Shown here piece after piece: positions 23,949-32,972 of a stretch of 64,000 nt of DNA. The notes beneath the pieces are model-generated. The model saw only the letters and a program-made list of their open reading frames with translations, did not search any database and was not told where the DNA came from. Within the stretch, counting starts at the first letter, position 1. The number at the start of each line of letters is the position of its first letter. Origin of the DNA: Parabacteroides acidifaciens (lineage in GTDB: Bacteria > Bacteroidota > Bacteroidia > Bacteroidales > Tannerellaceae); contig NZ_QREV01000004.1 of assembly GCF_003363715.1 (NCBI RefSeq), positions 62,001 through 126,000 of the forward strand. Reading direction: 5' to 3'. The position numbers and the translations under genes are program-made.

Positions 23949-24753
23949 GTCTTATTCTAATTACTATGCCGCTTCCGGGCTTTTTCATGGATCTATGTCG
24001 TCGGTAATGGGAACACAGTTTGACATTCTGATGGTTGGCAGTGATTCCGCGCTGCTTGGCACGGTTTGGGAAAAAGTCGAGTCGGAGGTCCGGCGGTTGG
24101 ATAAGATGTTGAACCGCTTTGATCCGGAAAGCGAGGTGTCGTTTGTCAATCGGGAAGCCGGGCATTATCCGGTATCGGTAGGTGAAGAACTTTGGGATAT
24201 ATTGCAGAACTGCAAGCGTTATTATGAATTGACGGAGGGATATTTTGATATTACTTTGCAAGGATTTGATCAGTTATTGCTTACGGAAGAAGACAAGAGC
24301 ATCTTTTTCTTCTCCGAATCTTTACATATCGATCTTGGCGGGTACGGGAAAGGATATGCGCTTGCAAAAATACGGGAATTACTGGAAGAAAATAGGGTCG
24401 CTAAAGCGCTTGTGAATTTCGGAAACAGCTCGGTGCTGGCTGTCGGCACGCATCCATGCGGGGCGTATTGGCCTGTCGGGCTCGATAATCCGTTCACGAA
24501 AGAAAGGGTGGCGGATCTGAAACTGTGCGACAGTTCGCTTTCGACATCGGGCAACATGCCTTCACATCCGCGCCACATCGTAAACCCGCATACCGGAGCG
24601 TTTGTGGAAGACAAGAAAATGGTGTCGGTTGTCGCGAAAGATCCGGTGGTGGCGGAAATATTGACTACCGCTTTTATGATTGCCGATGAGGAGCGTATTC
24701 CGGAAATTGCCTCGCAATTTGATATTTATGAAAAACATGTATATAAGTTATGA
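23947..24753 (+). CDS. ApbE-family FAD:protein FMN transferase, short form
   Basis: A 268-residue ApbE protein that would attach FMN to a Thr or Ser of target flavoproteins. Family motifs are present: LNRFDPESEVSFVN (about 55-68), LGGYGKGYALAKIRELL (about 131-147, the FAD-binding signature) and LSTSGN...HIVNPHTG near 200-220. It is shorter than most ApbE enzymes (about 300-350) and shows no signal peptide or lipobox, so it may act in the cytoplasm, which is less common. It overlaps the next gene by 4 bases (ATGA). The flavoprotein it modifies is not evident here. Confidence 0.85.
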   Translation: MSYSNYYAASGLFHGSMSSVMGTQFDILMVGSDSALLGTVWEKVESEVRRLDKMLNRFDPESEVSFVNREAGHYPVSVGEELWDILQNCKRYYELTEGYFDITLQGFDQLLLTEEDKSIFFFSESLHIDLGGYGKGYALAKIRELLEENRVAKALVNFGNSSVLAVGTHPCGAYWPVGLDNPFTKERVADLKLCDSSLSTSGNMPSHPRHIVNPHTGAFVEDKKMVSVVAKDPVVAEILTTAFMIADEERIPEIASQFDIYEKHVYKL

Positions 24754-26072
24754 AAAATGATGAGAATTCAGTCAATTTAAGCCGACGGGACTTCTTCAAG
24801 GAGTTGGGAATGATCGGTGGAGGCGGTGCGCTGCTTTCCGCATTTCCCTGGTTGCAGTCCTGCAGTGCTGACGACAAAGCGCTGATCGCCAAGGAGAAAG
24901 TGCGGATCGGTTTTATCGGTACAGGTTCACGTGGGCAATACCACCTGAATAACTTGAAGACAATCCCTTATGCCGATGTGGTTGCCTTATGTGATAATTA
25001 TCCTCCCCATCTGAAAGAGGCTTCCGCGCTTTATCCGAAAGCAAAGACGTATGATGATTACCGGAAGTTGCTGGAAGACAAAGATGTCCAGGCTGTCATG
25101 ATTGCTACCCCGTTATACGAACATGCGCATATCACAATCGATTCCCTGCATGCAGGCAAGCATACGTTCTGTGAAAAGTCGATGGCGATGACCTGTGCGG
25201 ATTGCCTGGATATGTATAATGTATTCAAGGAATCGGGAAAAGTGATGTTTATCGGCCAGCAACGTTTGTACGATCCTAAATATGTGAAGGCGATGGAGAT
25301 GATTCATGCCGGTCTGTTGGGCGAAATCGGCTCGATACGGGCTTATTGGTTCCGTAATAACGACTGGCGCCGTCCGGTTCCTTCACCCGATTTGGAGCGT
25401 AAGATTAACTGGCGTTTATATAAAGAATACTCATGTGGTCTGGTGACCGAGTTGGCGACTCATCAGTTGCAAGTCGGTAACTGGGCGTTGAAAATGCTGC
25501 CTGAGAAAGTGGCCGGTATGGGTGATATCGTCTATTGGAAAGACGGCCGCGATGTCTACGACAGCATCAACCTGATCTATCATTACCCGAACGGTGTGAA
25601 GATGACTTACGAGTCGATGATCGCCAATAAGTTCTATGGCCTCGAAGAAGAAATCTTAGGGAGCAAGGGAACGATGGAACCGGAAAAAGGCAAATATTAT
25701 TTTGAAGATGCCGAACCGGCTCCCGGTATTCTGCAACTGATCAACCAGATTGAACATAAGATGTTCGACAATGTTTCGTTTGCCGGTCCGAGTTGGGTGC
25801 CTGAAACGGCGTCGGTCAACAAGGGGCATCTGATTATGGACAAGGTGACTTCAATCAGCGGACAGTCGTCTGTCGGCGCTGCTGGTGACGGTTCCGTCGA
25901 GTTGGTTACCGCTTTCTGTGAGTCCGCCATTACCGGGAAACCGGTTCCGAACTTGGTGGAAGAAGCCTATTATTCTTCTGTGCTCGGCTTGTTAGGCCTG
26001 CAGGCGATAGATGAAGGACGGGTGATTACTTTCCCGGATGAATATAAAATACCGTATCTAAATTTTGCATGA
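24750..26072 (+). CDS. Tat-exported Gfo/Idh/MocA-family oxidoreductase
   Basis: A 440-residue NAD(P)-dependent sugar-type dehydrogenase. A twin-arginine signal (S11-R-R-D-F-F-K17, then a hydrophobic stretch and Cys near residue 38) suggests a periplasmic or lipid-anchored enzyme carrying its cofactor when exported. The Rossmann motif is GFIGTGSRGQYHL (about 54-66) and the active-site EK is in HTFCEKSMAMTC (about 138-149). Substrates in this family vary widely, so the reaction is not given. It overlaps the ApbE gene at the start and the next small gene at its stop, so the three genes are translationally coupled. Confidence 0.9.
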   Translation: MKNDENSVNLSRRDFFKELGMIGGGGALLSAFPWLQSCSADDKALIAKEKVRIGFIGTGSRGQYHLNNLKTIPYADVVALCDNYPPHLKEASALYPKAKTYDDYRKLLEDKDVQAVMIATPLYEHAHITIDSLHAGKHTFCEKSMAMTCADCLDMYNVFKESGKVMFIGQQRLYDPKYVKAMEMIHAGLLGEIGSIRAYWFRNNDWRRPVPSPDLERKINWRLYKEYSCGLVTELATHQLQVGNWALKMLPEKVAGMGDIVYWKDGRDVYDSINLIYHYPNGVKMTYESMIANKFYGLEEEILGSKGTMEPEKGKYYFEDAEPAPGILQLINQIEHKMFDNVSFAGPSWVPETASVNKGHLIMDKVTSISGQSSVGAAGDGSVELVTAFCESAITGKPVPNLVEEAYYSSVLGLLGLQAIDEGRVITFPDEYKIPYLNFA

Positions 26073-26305
26073 TTATGAAAGACATCTTATTAACTGTAAA
26101 GAGACAAAAAACGGAAATTAAGGTTTTCTGTGTTTGTATCGTGCTTGCTTATCTGATGAACATCATTGCGATCATTGCATACGGTACAAGTTGGTCCGAA
26201 CTTTGGACACAATCCTTATGGATGCTGCTCATCACTTGCGGCTTTTATGGATTGTCAATTGTGCTTCGTCTGCTGTATTATGGAATACGGCAGTTAAGGA
26301 AATAA
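26069..26305 (+). CDS. Small membrane protein of unknown function
   Basis: A 78-residue protein with two hydrophobic helices (about 17-38 and 49-69) and basic ends (TVKRQKTE and RQLRK). Its start overlaps the oxidoreductase stop by 4 bases (ATGA) and a 22 bp repeat array begins 2 bases after its own stop. I do not recognise the family. Its coupling suggests it helps anchor or assemble the products of the two genes before it. Confidence 0.7.
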   Translation: MIMKDILLTVKRQKTEIKVFCVCIVLAYLMNIIAIIAYGTSWSELWTQSLWMLLITCGFYGLSIVLRLLYYGIRQLRK

Positions 26306-26307
26306 TC

Positions 26308-26367
26308 TTCCATGCCCATCCATCTAAAATTTCATGCCCATGTAATTCAATTTTCATGGGCATGAAA
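26308..26367. repeat. 22 bp-period array, TTTCATGCCCATGAAA family, three units
   Basis: Units start at 26308, 26330 and 26352, exactly 22 bases apart. Cores are TTCCATGCCCATCCAT, TTTCATGCCCATGTAA and TTTCATGGGCATGAAA; the last two can pair in RNA as a hairpin with a short A/T loop, then a T-rich run follows. The array begins 2 bases after the stop of the 78-residue gene, so it may end or protect that transcript. Same family as 11650 and 51595. Confidence 0.9.
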
Positions 26368-26477
26368 TTTATTTCTTCATTCTCCCCCTTTTGCATGATT
26401 CGTGAATGTTTTTGATTGATTTCTTATCATGCTTTTCTGTCGGATTACTTTCCTTTGCTTTATAATTCTGATTAGAC

Positions 26478-28493
26478 ATGAAAAAGACAATTTTACTATT
26501 CTCAATTCTATTGGCGTCGTGTGCCGGAAAGCAGACGCAGGAGATACAGACGGTGGAACGTCTGTCCACAACATCTCGAAATGACTATTATGTAAGTAAC
26601 CGGTCACCTTTGCAACCACAGCAATTTATCAAGTTGCCTGCCGGAAGCATCGAACCTGAAGGCTGGATACGGGAGCAGATCGAATTACAGAAAAACGGCC
26701 TTTGCGGCCATCTGGGAGAGATCAGCGCCTGGTTGCAAAAAGGCGACAATGCCTGGCTGAAGAACGGAGGCGAATGGGGCTGGGAAGAAGTGCCTTACTG
26801 GCTGCGCGGTTATGGAAATATGGCTTATGCGCTGAAAGACGAGGCGCTGCTCAAGGAAACAAAGTTCTGGATAGAAGCCATCCTGGCAAGTCAGCGTGAA
26901 GACGGCAACTTTGGCCCTGTCCATCTGAATAACGGCAAGCAGGATTTCTGGCCGAACATGATTGTCCTCTGGATCATGCAATCTTATTTTGAATACACGA
27001 ATGATAACCGGGTGATCGATTTCATGGCGAATTATTGCCATTATCTGCAAACTGTTCCGGATGATGCTTTCCTTTCCAGTTATTGGGAAAACAGTCGCGG
27101 CGGCGATAATCTTTGGAGCGTGGTCTGGCTGTACAACCGTACGGGCGACGAATCCCTTCTTTCGCTGGCCGATAAAATCCACCGGAATACGGCTGACTGG
27201 ACGAAGTCGACACAACTTCCGAACTGGCATAATGTGAATATCGCCCAGTGTTTCCGCGAACCGGCCACTTATTTCCTGTTTACAAAAGACTCGGCCATGC
27301 TGGATGCCACCTATAACGCGCAAAGCCTGATACGCCGCGCTTTCGGACAGGTCCCGGGTGGAATGTTCGGAGCGGACGAGAATGCCCGCATCGGTTTCTT
27401 CGATCCCCGGCAGGGAACGGAGACTTGCGGTTTTGTGGAGCAGATGGCGTCCGACGAGATTATGCTCCTGATCAGCGGCGATCCTTATTGGGCTGACAAT
27501 TGCGAAGATGTGGCTTTTAACAGTTATCCTGCCGCTTTGATGCCGGATTACCGGGCGTTGCGCTATCTGACTTGTCCGAATATGGTCGTCAGCGACTCAC
27601 GCAACCACCATCCGGGTTTGGACAATCGGGGACCGTTCCTGGCAATGAACCCGTTCAGCAGCCGTTGTTGCCAGCATAATCATGGCTTCGGTTGGCCTTA
27701 TTATATGGAACATTTGGTATTGGCAACGCCGGATAACGGAGTGGCAGCCGTTCTTTATAACGCTTGTAAAGCGAATGTGAAGGTGGGCGACGGAACGGAA
27801 ATCACGTTGCATGAACAGACAAATTATCCCTTTGAAGAAATGACACGTTTTACGGTCGGGACACCCAAAGCAATTTCTTTCCCGTTCTATCTCCGCATAC
27901 CTTCCTGGTGTAAGAATGCTTCTATCCTGATTAACGGCAAGCCGCAACAGGTAACGTTGGAAGCCGGGACTTACGCTCGTATCGAACGGGAGTGGAATAA
28001 TGGTGATGAAATTGTGTTGAACCTTCCGATGGATTATTCCGTCCGTCAATGGCAGGTGAACAAGAACAGTGTCAGCGTCAATTACGGCCCGCTTACGCTC
28101 TCGTTAAAGATAGATGAAGAATACAGGCAAGTTCCGAGTACCGAAACGGCTGTCTGGGATTCCAAATGGCAGGAAGGCGCCGATGCTTCCGCTTGGCCGA
28201 CTTTTGAGATTCATCCGGCAAGCGCGTGGAATTATGCTTTGAAAGTAAAGTCTCCCATAACATTGCAGCGCAAGAACTGGCCGGCTGATAATAATCCGTT
28301 CACCTTGGCATCCGTCCCGATGGAGTTCAAAACCCAGGGCCGTTTAGTGCCGGGATGGAAAGTTGATGAATACGGACTGTGCGGCGTTTTGCCTTACGAA
28401 AACGCTCCTAAATCCGACCGCCTGGACGAAATAACATTGGTCCCGATGGGAGCTGCCCGTTTGCGTATATCTTCGTTCCCGGTGGCGGAGTGA
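26478..28493 (+). CDS. GH127-like beta-L-arabinofuranosidase (DUF1680), lipoprotein
   Basis: A 671-residue secreted glycosidase. The lipobox LLASC gives Cys15. The (alpha/alpha)6 catalytic domain includes the metal-and-nucleophile set of GH127: E315-T-C317 and C397-C398, matching the Zn-binding Glu-x-Cys and Cys-Cys of HypBA1, in which the first of the paired Cys is the nucleophile. The C-terminal part (about 430-665) is beta-rich. The DUF1680 group includes GH127, GH137-like and GH146 enzymes, so the exact linkage is open, but L-arabinofuranose cleavage is the best call. It stands alone on the plus strand, facing away from the neighbouring regulator's end. Confidence 0.88.
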   Translation: MKKTILLFSILLASCAGKQTQEIQTVERLSTTSRNDYYVSNRSPLQPQQFIKLPAGSIEPEGWIREQIELQKNGLCGHLGEISAWLQKGDNAWLKNGGEWGWEEVPYWLRGYGNMAYALKDEALLKETKFWIEAILASQREDGNFGPVHLNNGKQDFWPNMIVLWIMQSYFEYTNDNRVIDFMANYCHYLQTVPDDAFLSSYWENSRGGDNLWSVVWLYNRTGDESLLSLADKIHRNTADWTKSTQLPNWHNVNIAQCFREPATYFLFTKDSAMLDATYNAQSLIRRAFGQVPGGMFGADENARIGFFDPRQGTETCGFVEQMASDEIMLLISGDPYWADNCEDVAFNSYPAALMPDYRALRYLTCPNMVVSDSRNHHPGLDNRGPFLAMNPFSSRCCQHNHGFGWPYYMEHLVLATPDNGVAAVLYNACKANVKVGDGTEITLHEQTNYPFEEMTRFTVGTPKAISFPFYLRIPSWCKNASILINGKPQQVTLEAGTYARIEREWNNGDEIVLNLPMDYSVRQWQVNKNSVSVNYGPLTLSLKIDEEYRQVPSTETAVWDSKWQEGADASAWPTFEIHPASAWNYALKVKSPITLQRKNWPADNNPFTLASVPMEFKTQGRLVPGWKVDEYGLCGVLPYENAPKSDRLDEITLVPMGAARLRISSFPVAE

Positions 28494-28540
28494 GGTCTTA
28501 AATTTGTCAAATAATGAATCAATAACGGATAAAGACCGGT

Positions 28541-28728
28541 CCTCTATTGCATGTTACGGTTGTCTTCTTTGCATGTCACAACTGTCTTCCTTCTATGTTA
28601 CAGTTGGATTTCTTTTGTTTCACGGCTGTAACATGAATAGCGGGTAGGTATGGAGGGGGCACACATTCCGCATCGTTCATTCTATCTGCCGGGTTATTCA
28701 TTCCTTTACGGCACTATAGCCCCATGAA
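28541..28728. repeat. Dispersed intergenic repeat, copy A (TGTTACAGTTG array)
   Basis: About 185 bp that recurs, inverted and about 90 per cent similar in its better part, at 57704-57894. It starts with units TGTTACGGTTGTC (28553), TGTCACAACTGTC and TGTTACAGTTGGA spaced 22 bases apart, closes with the reverse-oriented CACGGCTGTAACATG, and continues with a conserved tail (about 28636-28728) lacking coding potential. It fills most of the 341-base gap between the GH127 stop and the hybrid-regulator end; nothing else is seen there. Confidence 0.85.
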
Positions 28729-28834
28729 GGACTGCAATACCATTTCACAGGCGATCTTGGCAAATCAGGACTTTCCCGTTTACTTATACAGATACAGTTA
28801 TAAGAATATTTGAACCTGTAAATGATAAACCATT

Positions 28835-31800
28835 CTATTTGTCACCGACTAACAGTTTAATATACTCCGTCGGACTTTTTCCATACTGCTTCTGGAAGCA
28901 GGTGGAGAAGTAGGCCGGGGAAGAGAAGCCAACCTGGAAAGCGATCTCGTTGATGCGGTTCTCACCGTTTTGCATCAGCAGGATCGCTTTCTTTAACCGG
29001 GCGATCCGGATGAAATCGTTGGGGGAGAGGCCCGACAGTCCTTTTACCTTGCGATAGAGGCTGGAGGTGCTCATGCCCATTGTGTCGGCAAGCATTTCGA
29101 CGGACAGGGCCTCATTGTTGAGGTGCTCTTCCAGATAATCGTTCAGTTTGCGCAGGAAAATATCGTCTACCTGTGAGACCGCTAACGTAGCAACCGGGGC
29201 AAGCGGTTTTTCGAGATATGTCTTGTTTAGCAATTCCCGACTTTTCAGCAGATTGCCGACTTGGGCCGTCAGCAGCTCGATGGAGAACGGTTTCTCCATA
29301 TAAGCGTCCGCCCCCGTGTTCAGTCCTTTCAGACGCGATTGCAGGTTATGTTGGGCAGTCAACAGGATAAAAGGAATATGGCTGATGTTGACATCGTTTT
29401 TCACCTCATTGCAGAGTTCGAAACCATCCATCAACGGCATCATGACATCACTTATAATCAGATTGACCGTTTTCTTGCGAATCAGGTCGAGGGCAACTTT
29501 TCCGTTTTCAGCTTCCAACACCTGGTAAGTCTCTGCCAGCTCGCGGGCGATGAAACGGCGCATATCGTCCTGGTCTTCGACGATCAGGATAACCGGTTGT
29601 CCTGTTTCGGGCAAGGTGATCATTTCCGGCTTTTCTTTTTCATTATCGGTTTTTATCAGGAAGCTGTCTTCCTGCTGTTCCGGTAACATAAGGACAAACT
29701 GGTTCAGTCCGTCCGGTGTTTGCCGGTAGAAGAGCCTGCCCCGGTGAAACTCCGTCAGGGAGTGGGCCAGCGACAAGCCGATGCCGCTTCCCTGCTGGTT
29801 TTCAGTCTCTTTCAAACGATAGAATGGGCTGAATATGTTTTCCGCTTCACTTTCGGGAATCAGATGGCCGTCATTGGTGACAAGGATCGTGAACATCCGT
29901 TCTTCGCCTGCCGGCGGTAATAGTTCGAGCGATATGCGGCTGTCCGAATACTTCAGTGCATTGCTGAGCATATTGCTGACAATCTTGGCAAACGCTTCCC
30001 GGTCCAGACAAGCCTCGAAAGGAATCTCCGGTAGCTTGACGGTGAATCTCTTGTTCTCTTTTTCGAAAGCCGGCCGGAACGGATGCAGGATGGTTTCGAG
30101 CCAAAGTACAACATCGGTCGAGACATAGTTCAGTTTGAATCCCCGGCTTTCCGTCTTACGGAAATCTAACAGTTGGTTGCTGAGGTCCAGTAGCCGTCCG
30201 GTGTTTTTCTCGATAATCTCGAGATTTTCCCGGGTGGCGGGAGTGCCGTCTCCGGAGCGGAGGATTTTCTCTAACGGCGCTTTGATCAGCGTCAGCGGTG
30301 TCCGTATCTCATGCGTGATAAAGGTGAAGAACTGTATTTTGGCATTATAGAGCTCTTTCTCCTTTTTGCTTTCGAATATTTCGCGGTTGATCCGGTGTTT
30401 CTCTTCTAATTTTGCTTTTTTGTAATTATACCAAAGCACGATCAGCAGGCACAGGATCAGGAAATAGATGAGCAGTGCCCATCCCGTAGCCCAGAATGGC
30501 GGCGTAACCGTGATCCTGAGCATAGTCTCGTTGTCCTGCCAGACACCGCTGCTGTTGGTCGATTTGACACGGAAAATATATTTCCCGGGCGATAGATTGG
30601 CAAAGGTCACATCTTTGTTCTGGTTCATATAAATCCAGTCTTTGTCACTGCCTTCCAGTTGATAGGCATACTGGATGGCGTCCGGTGAAGTATAGCTTAG
30701 GGCTATGTACGAAAGGGTGAAGGTCGAGCGGTTGTAAGGCAGTTTCAATTCGCCGTTTTCCATGATCCGGTTGACATTATACTTGGGGGCGCCGATGCGG
30801 TCGTCCCGCACGAATATACGGGTGATGCAAAGGGGAGGCGAGGAGGGATCTTCCTTGAAATCGCACGGATTGAAAGCGATCATGCCGTTGATAGTTCCCA
30901 TGAACATGGTCCCGTCGGGCATTTGGTAGGAGGAGCAATAGTTGAACTGTGTTTCGGGCAAGCCTTCCGTATAGGAGAATGTCTTCATTACATAAGTTTC
31001 CGGATTGAAACGGACCAATCCGTTGGCTGTCGCGATCCAGAAGAAGTGTTCCTCGTCTTCCATAATGCGGTGTACGATATTGCTGGGAAGCCCGTTCTCT
31101 ACCGTGATGCGGTTGAATGAATCCGACTGGTCGTTATAGAGGGAAAAACCGTAGACGGTCGATACCCAGATACGTCCTTTCGAATCTTCGAAGATGGAAG
31201 TGACATTATTATCGCCGATAGTCTGGGAACGTTGCCGGCTTGCCTCGTAGCGCGTGATCTTTTTGTCTGTGCCCGAATAACGATAGGCCCCGGTTGTCGT
31301 AGCGATCCAGATGTCACCTTTTGTGTCTTTATAGATCTGGCGGACCATTGACCGTATTTCTGCTCCCCACGGGATAAAACGTCCTTCTTTCTTTTGGAAG
31401 AGGACGAGCCCGTCTGAAGTCCCGATCAGGATTTCATTGTCCGACAATTTGCAGAAGCAGAGCACGAAATCCGATGGCAGCCGGTTTTGAGTGCCGGCAC
31501 GCGTATATCGTTTGACGATTTTTCCTGTCGGGATGTCCATCAGGTCGATTCCCGTATTGAACGTGCCGATCCACAGTTGGTTTCCGTCGGCAAGCAGGCC
31601 GTGGATGTTGGTGGCTGACAGCGGATGGGTAGGATTGCTGCGTGAGAAGTTCGTGATCTCGCCGGTTGCCGGGTTATAGCGATTGATCCCATTGTCTTCG
31701 GTTCCTAACCAGAGGTTGCCGTATTGGTCGGGACAGATTTCCCGCACGGCATTGCCCAGCATCTTGGGATGTGTTTTTCCCCCGATAAAATAGGTAAAGG

Positions 31801-32791
31801 GGAAATATTCTTTAGGCAGATAGTTGATCCCCCCGAAGAATGTCGTAGCCCATATGCCGCCCTCGCGGTCCCTTGTCACCGAGTAGACGGCATTGTCGGA
31901 AATGGTGTATTCGTTGGTCAGCGATTTCTGCAGATGCGTAATGCTGCGATTTGCCATATTAAAGATGTGGATACCGGATTCGGAAGCGATCCAGTAGGTG
32001 TTTTTCCCGTATTGCGTAATGTCCCGCACTTGTATGTCCGGGATAATCGTTTCCACTTTCCGGCTGCGTTCGTCGTAAAACTTGAGTCCGGCCCGGTCTG
32101 TTCCCACCAATACGCCCCAGTCAGGCACATGGCAGAGCGCGGAGAGGCTGATCGGGTTTTCTTTTTCTTTTTCTGTCAGGATCGGGATGCGGACGAATTT
32201 ATCGGTCTCCGGTTTGTAGAAGTACAGGTCGTAGTGTCCGGCCAGCAATGGCTCGCCCTCTTCGGTCATCGTGATGTCCACCGGATTGATATCTTCCCCT
32301 TCGGGGTAAAAATGCGGACTTTTTTCGCCCGATACTTCATAGCGGGCGATCCGGTTGTAGCTTATCAGCCAAAGATTCCCTTTCTTGTCTTCCCGGATTT
32401 GCTGGAAATATTCCGGTGCGTTGTCGCTGTCTGAAAATGTCAGCGGATGGAAAGAATCCGTTTTATAGTCGTAATAGCAGGTATAAGAGTTCGTACATAC
32501 CCACAGCCTGTTTCTTGAATCTTCGAAAAGGCTGATGATGCGGTCGTTCGGCAAGCTCTCCGGGTCGTATGAGTTATAACGGTAGATACGGAAATTATGG
32601 CCGTCGAAACGGTTCAGCCCGTCATCTGTCCCGAACCACATGAATCCCTTTTTATCCTGGAGGGTGCAATAGACAGTGTTGTGCGACAGCCCTTGCTTAT
32701 TGGTATAATGCCGGAAATATAAGTCGTGAGCCTTGCCCAGTACGGGAAAGAGCGATAGAAGCGCGAGGATCGTAATAAGAAGAAATCTCAT
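28835..32791 (-). CDS. Hybrid two-component system regulator (HTCS)
   Basis: A 1318-residue one-protein sensor-regulator that controls polysaccharide genes in Bacteroidetes. It has a signal peptide (MRFLLITILALLSLFPVLGKAHD); a periplasmic two-bladed-propeller sensor (about 25-680) with repeats such as DKKGFMWFGTDDGLNRFDG; a Y_Y_Y domain (about 690-760); and a membrane helix near 770. Next come a histidine kinase (H in FITHEIRTPLTLIK near 825; SGIGLSLAHS), a receiver domain (ISDVMMPLMDGFE near 1117) and a C-terminal AraC HTH (about 1214-1317). The upstream in-frame ATG at 32824 precedes the signal peptide and is not preferred. It is divergent from the fusion glycosidase, with direct repeats in between that are its likely operator. 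Confidence 0.96.
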   Translation of the reverse strand: MRFLLITILALLSLFPVLGKAHDLYFRHYTNKQGLSHNTVYCTLQDKKGFMWFGTDDGLNRFDGHNFRIYRYNSYDPESLPNDRIISLFEDSRNRLWVCTNSYTCYYDYKTDSFHPLTFSDSDNAPEYFQQIREDKKGNLWLISYNRIARYEVSGEKSPHFYPEGEDINPVDITMTEEGEPLLAGHYDLYFYKPETDKFVRIPILTEKEKENPISLSALCHVPDWGVLVGTDRAGLKFYDERSRKVETIIPDIQVRDITQYGKNTYWIASESGIHIFNMANRSITHLQKSLTNEYTISDNAVYSVTRDREGGIWATTFFGGINYLPKEYFPFTYFIGGKTHPKMLGNAVREICPDQYGNLWLGTEDNGINRYNPATGEITNFSRSNPTHPLSATNIHGLLADGNQLWIGTFNTGIDLMDIPTGKIVKRYTRAGTQNRLPSDFVLCFCKLSDNEILIGTSDGLVLFQKKEGRFIPWGAEIRSMVRQIYKDTKGDIWIATTTGAYRYSGTDKKITRYEASRQRSQTIGDNNVTSIFEDSKGRIWVSTVYGFSLYNDQSDSFNRITVENGLPSNIVHRIMEDEEHFFWIATANGLVRFNPETYVMKTFSYTEGLPETQFNYCSSYQMPDGTMFMGTINGMIAFNPCDFKEDPSSPPLCITRIFVRDDRIGAPKYNVNRIMENGELKLPYNRSTFTLSYIALSYTSPDAIQYAYQLEGSDKDWIYMNQNKDVTFANLSPGKYIFRVKSTNSSGVWQDNETMLRITVTPPFWATGWALLIYFLILCLLIVLWYNYKKAKLEEKHRINREIFESKKEKELYNAKIQFFTFITHEIRTPLTLIKAPLEKILRSGDGTPATRENLEIIEKNTGRLLDLSNQLLDFRKTESRGFKLNYVSTDVVLWLETILHPFRPAFEKENKRFTVKLPEIPFEACLDREAFAKIVSNMLSNALKYSDSRISLELLPPAGEERMFTILVTNDGHLIPESEAENIFSPFYRLKETENQQGSGIGLSLAHSLTEFHRGRLFYRQTPDGLNQFVLMLPEQQEDSFLIKTDNEKEKPEMITLPETGQPVILIVEDQDDMRRFIARELAETYQVLEAENGKVALDLIRKKTVNLIISDVMMPLMDGFELCNEVKNDVNISHIPFILLTAQHNLQSRLKGLNTGADAYMEKPFSIELLTAQVGNLLKSRELLNKTYLEKPLAPVATLAVSQVDDIFLRKLNDYLEEHLNNEALSVEMLADTMGMSTSSLYRKVKGLSGLSPNDFIRIARLKKAILLMQNGENRINEIAFQVGFSSPAYFSTCFQKQYGKSPTEYIKLLVGDK

Positions 32792-32821
32792 AAGATGTTG
32801 TGTTTCTCTATTAGTATAGGG

Positions 32822-32829
32822 CAAAAGTA
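32822..32829 (-). promoter_or_regulatory. -7 box of the hybrid two-component gene
   Basis: The minus-strand sequence TACTTTTG fits TAnnTTTG and lies about 30 bases upstream of the start at 32791. Confidence 0.6.
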
Positions 32830-32858
32830 AGCAAAAAATCAGTATGGAAACGGGTTTT

Positions 32859-32896
32859 GATTGATATTTGAAAGGTTATGATTGATGCTTGAAAGG
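32859..32896. promoter_or_regulatory. 21 bp-spaced direct repeat, candidate HTCS operator
   Basis: GATTGATATTTGAAAGG (32859-32875) and GATTGATGCTTGAAAGG (32880-32896) match at 15 of 17 positions and are 21 bases apart, two helical turns. They lie between the divergent promoters; the downstream copy covers the -33 position of the promoter at 32916, where an activator would contact RNA polymerase. AraC-type domains of HTCS proteins bind such tandem sites. This is inference from position. Confidence 0.65.
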
Positions 32897-32915
32897 GGTT
32901 TTGAGGGGTGAAAAC

Positions 32916-32923
32916 TACCTTTG
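32916..32923 (+). promoter_or_regulatory. -7 box of the fusion glycosidase operon
   Basis: TACCTTTG fits TAnnTTTG. The -33 position lacks a good TTTG box and is instead covered by the direct repeat, as expected for an activator-dependent promoter. The leader to 32973 is about 42 bases. Confidence 0.65.
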
Positions 32924-32972
32924 CGCTGTCAGTGAATATTAAATGTTGTGTTTTAATAAATATAAAGAAAGA

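Noticed and set aside
26308-26367. Possible CRISPR arrays at the 22 bp repeats (also 11650 and 51595)
   Set aside because: Units are 22 bases with only 6-base spacers, three or four copies, no cas genes and no unique spacers. The dyad cores pair with one another instead.
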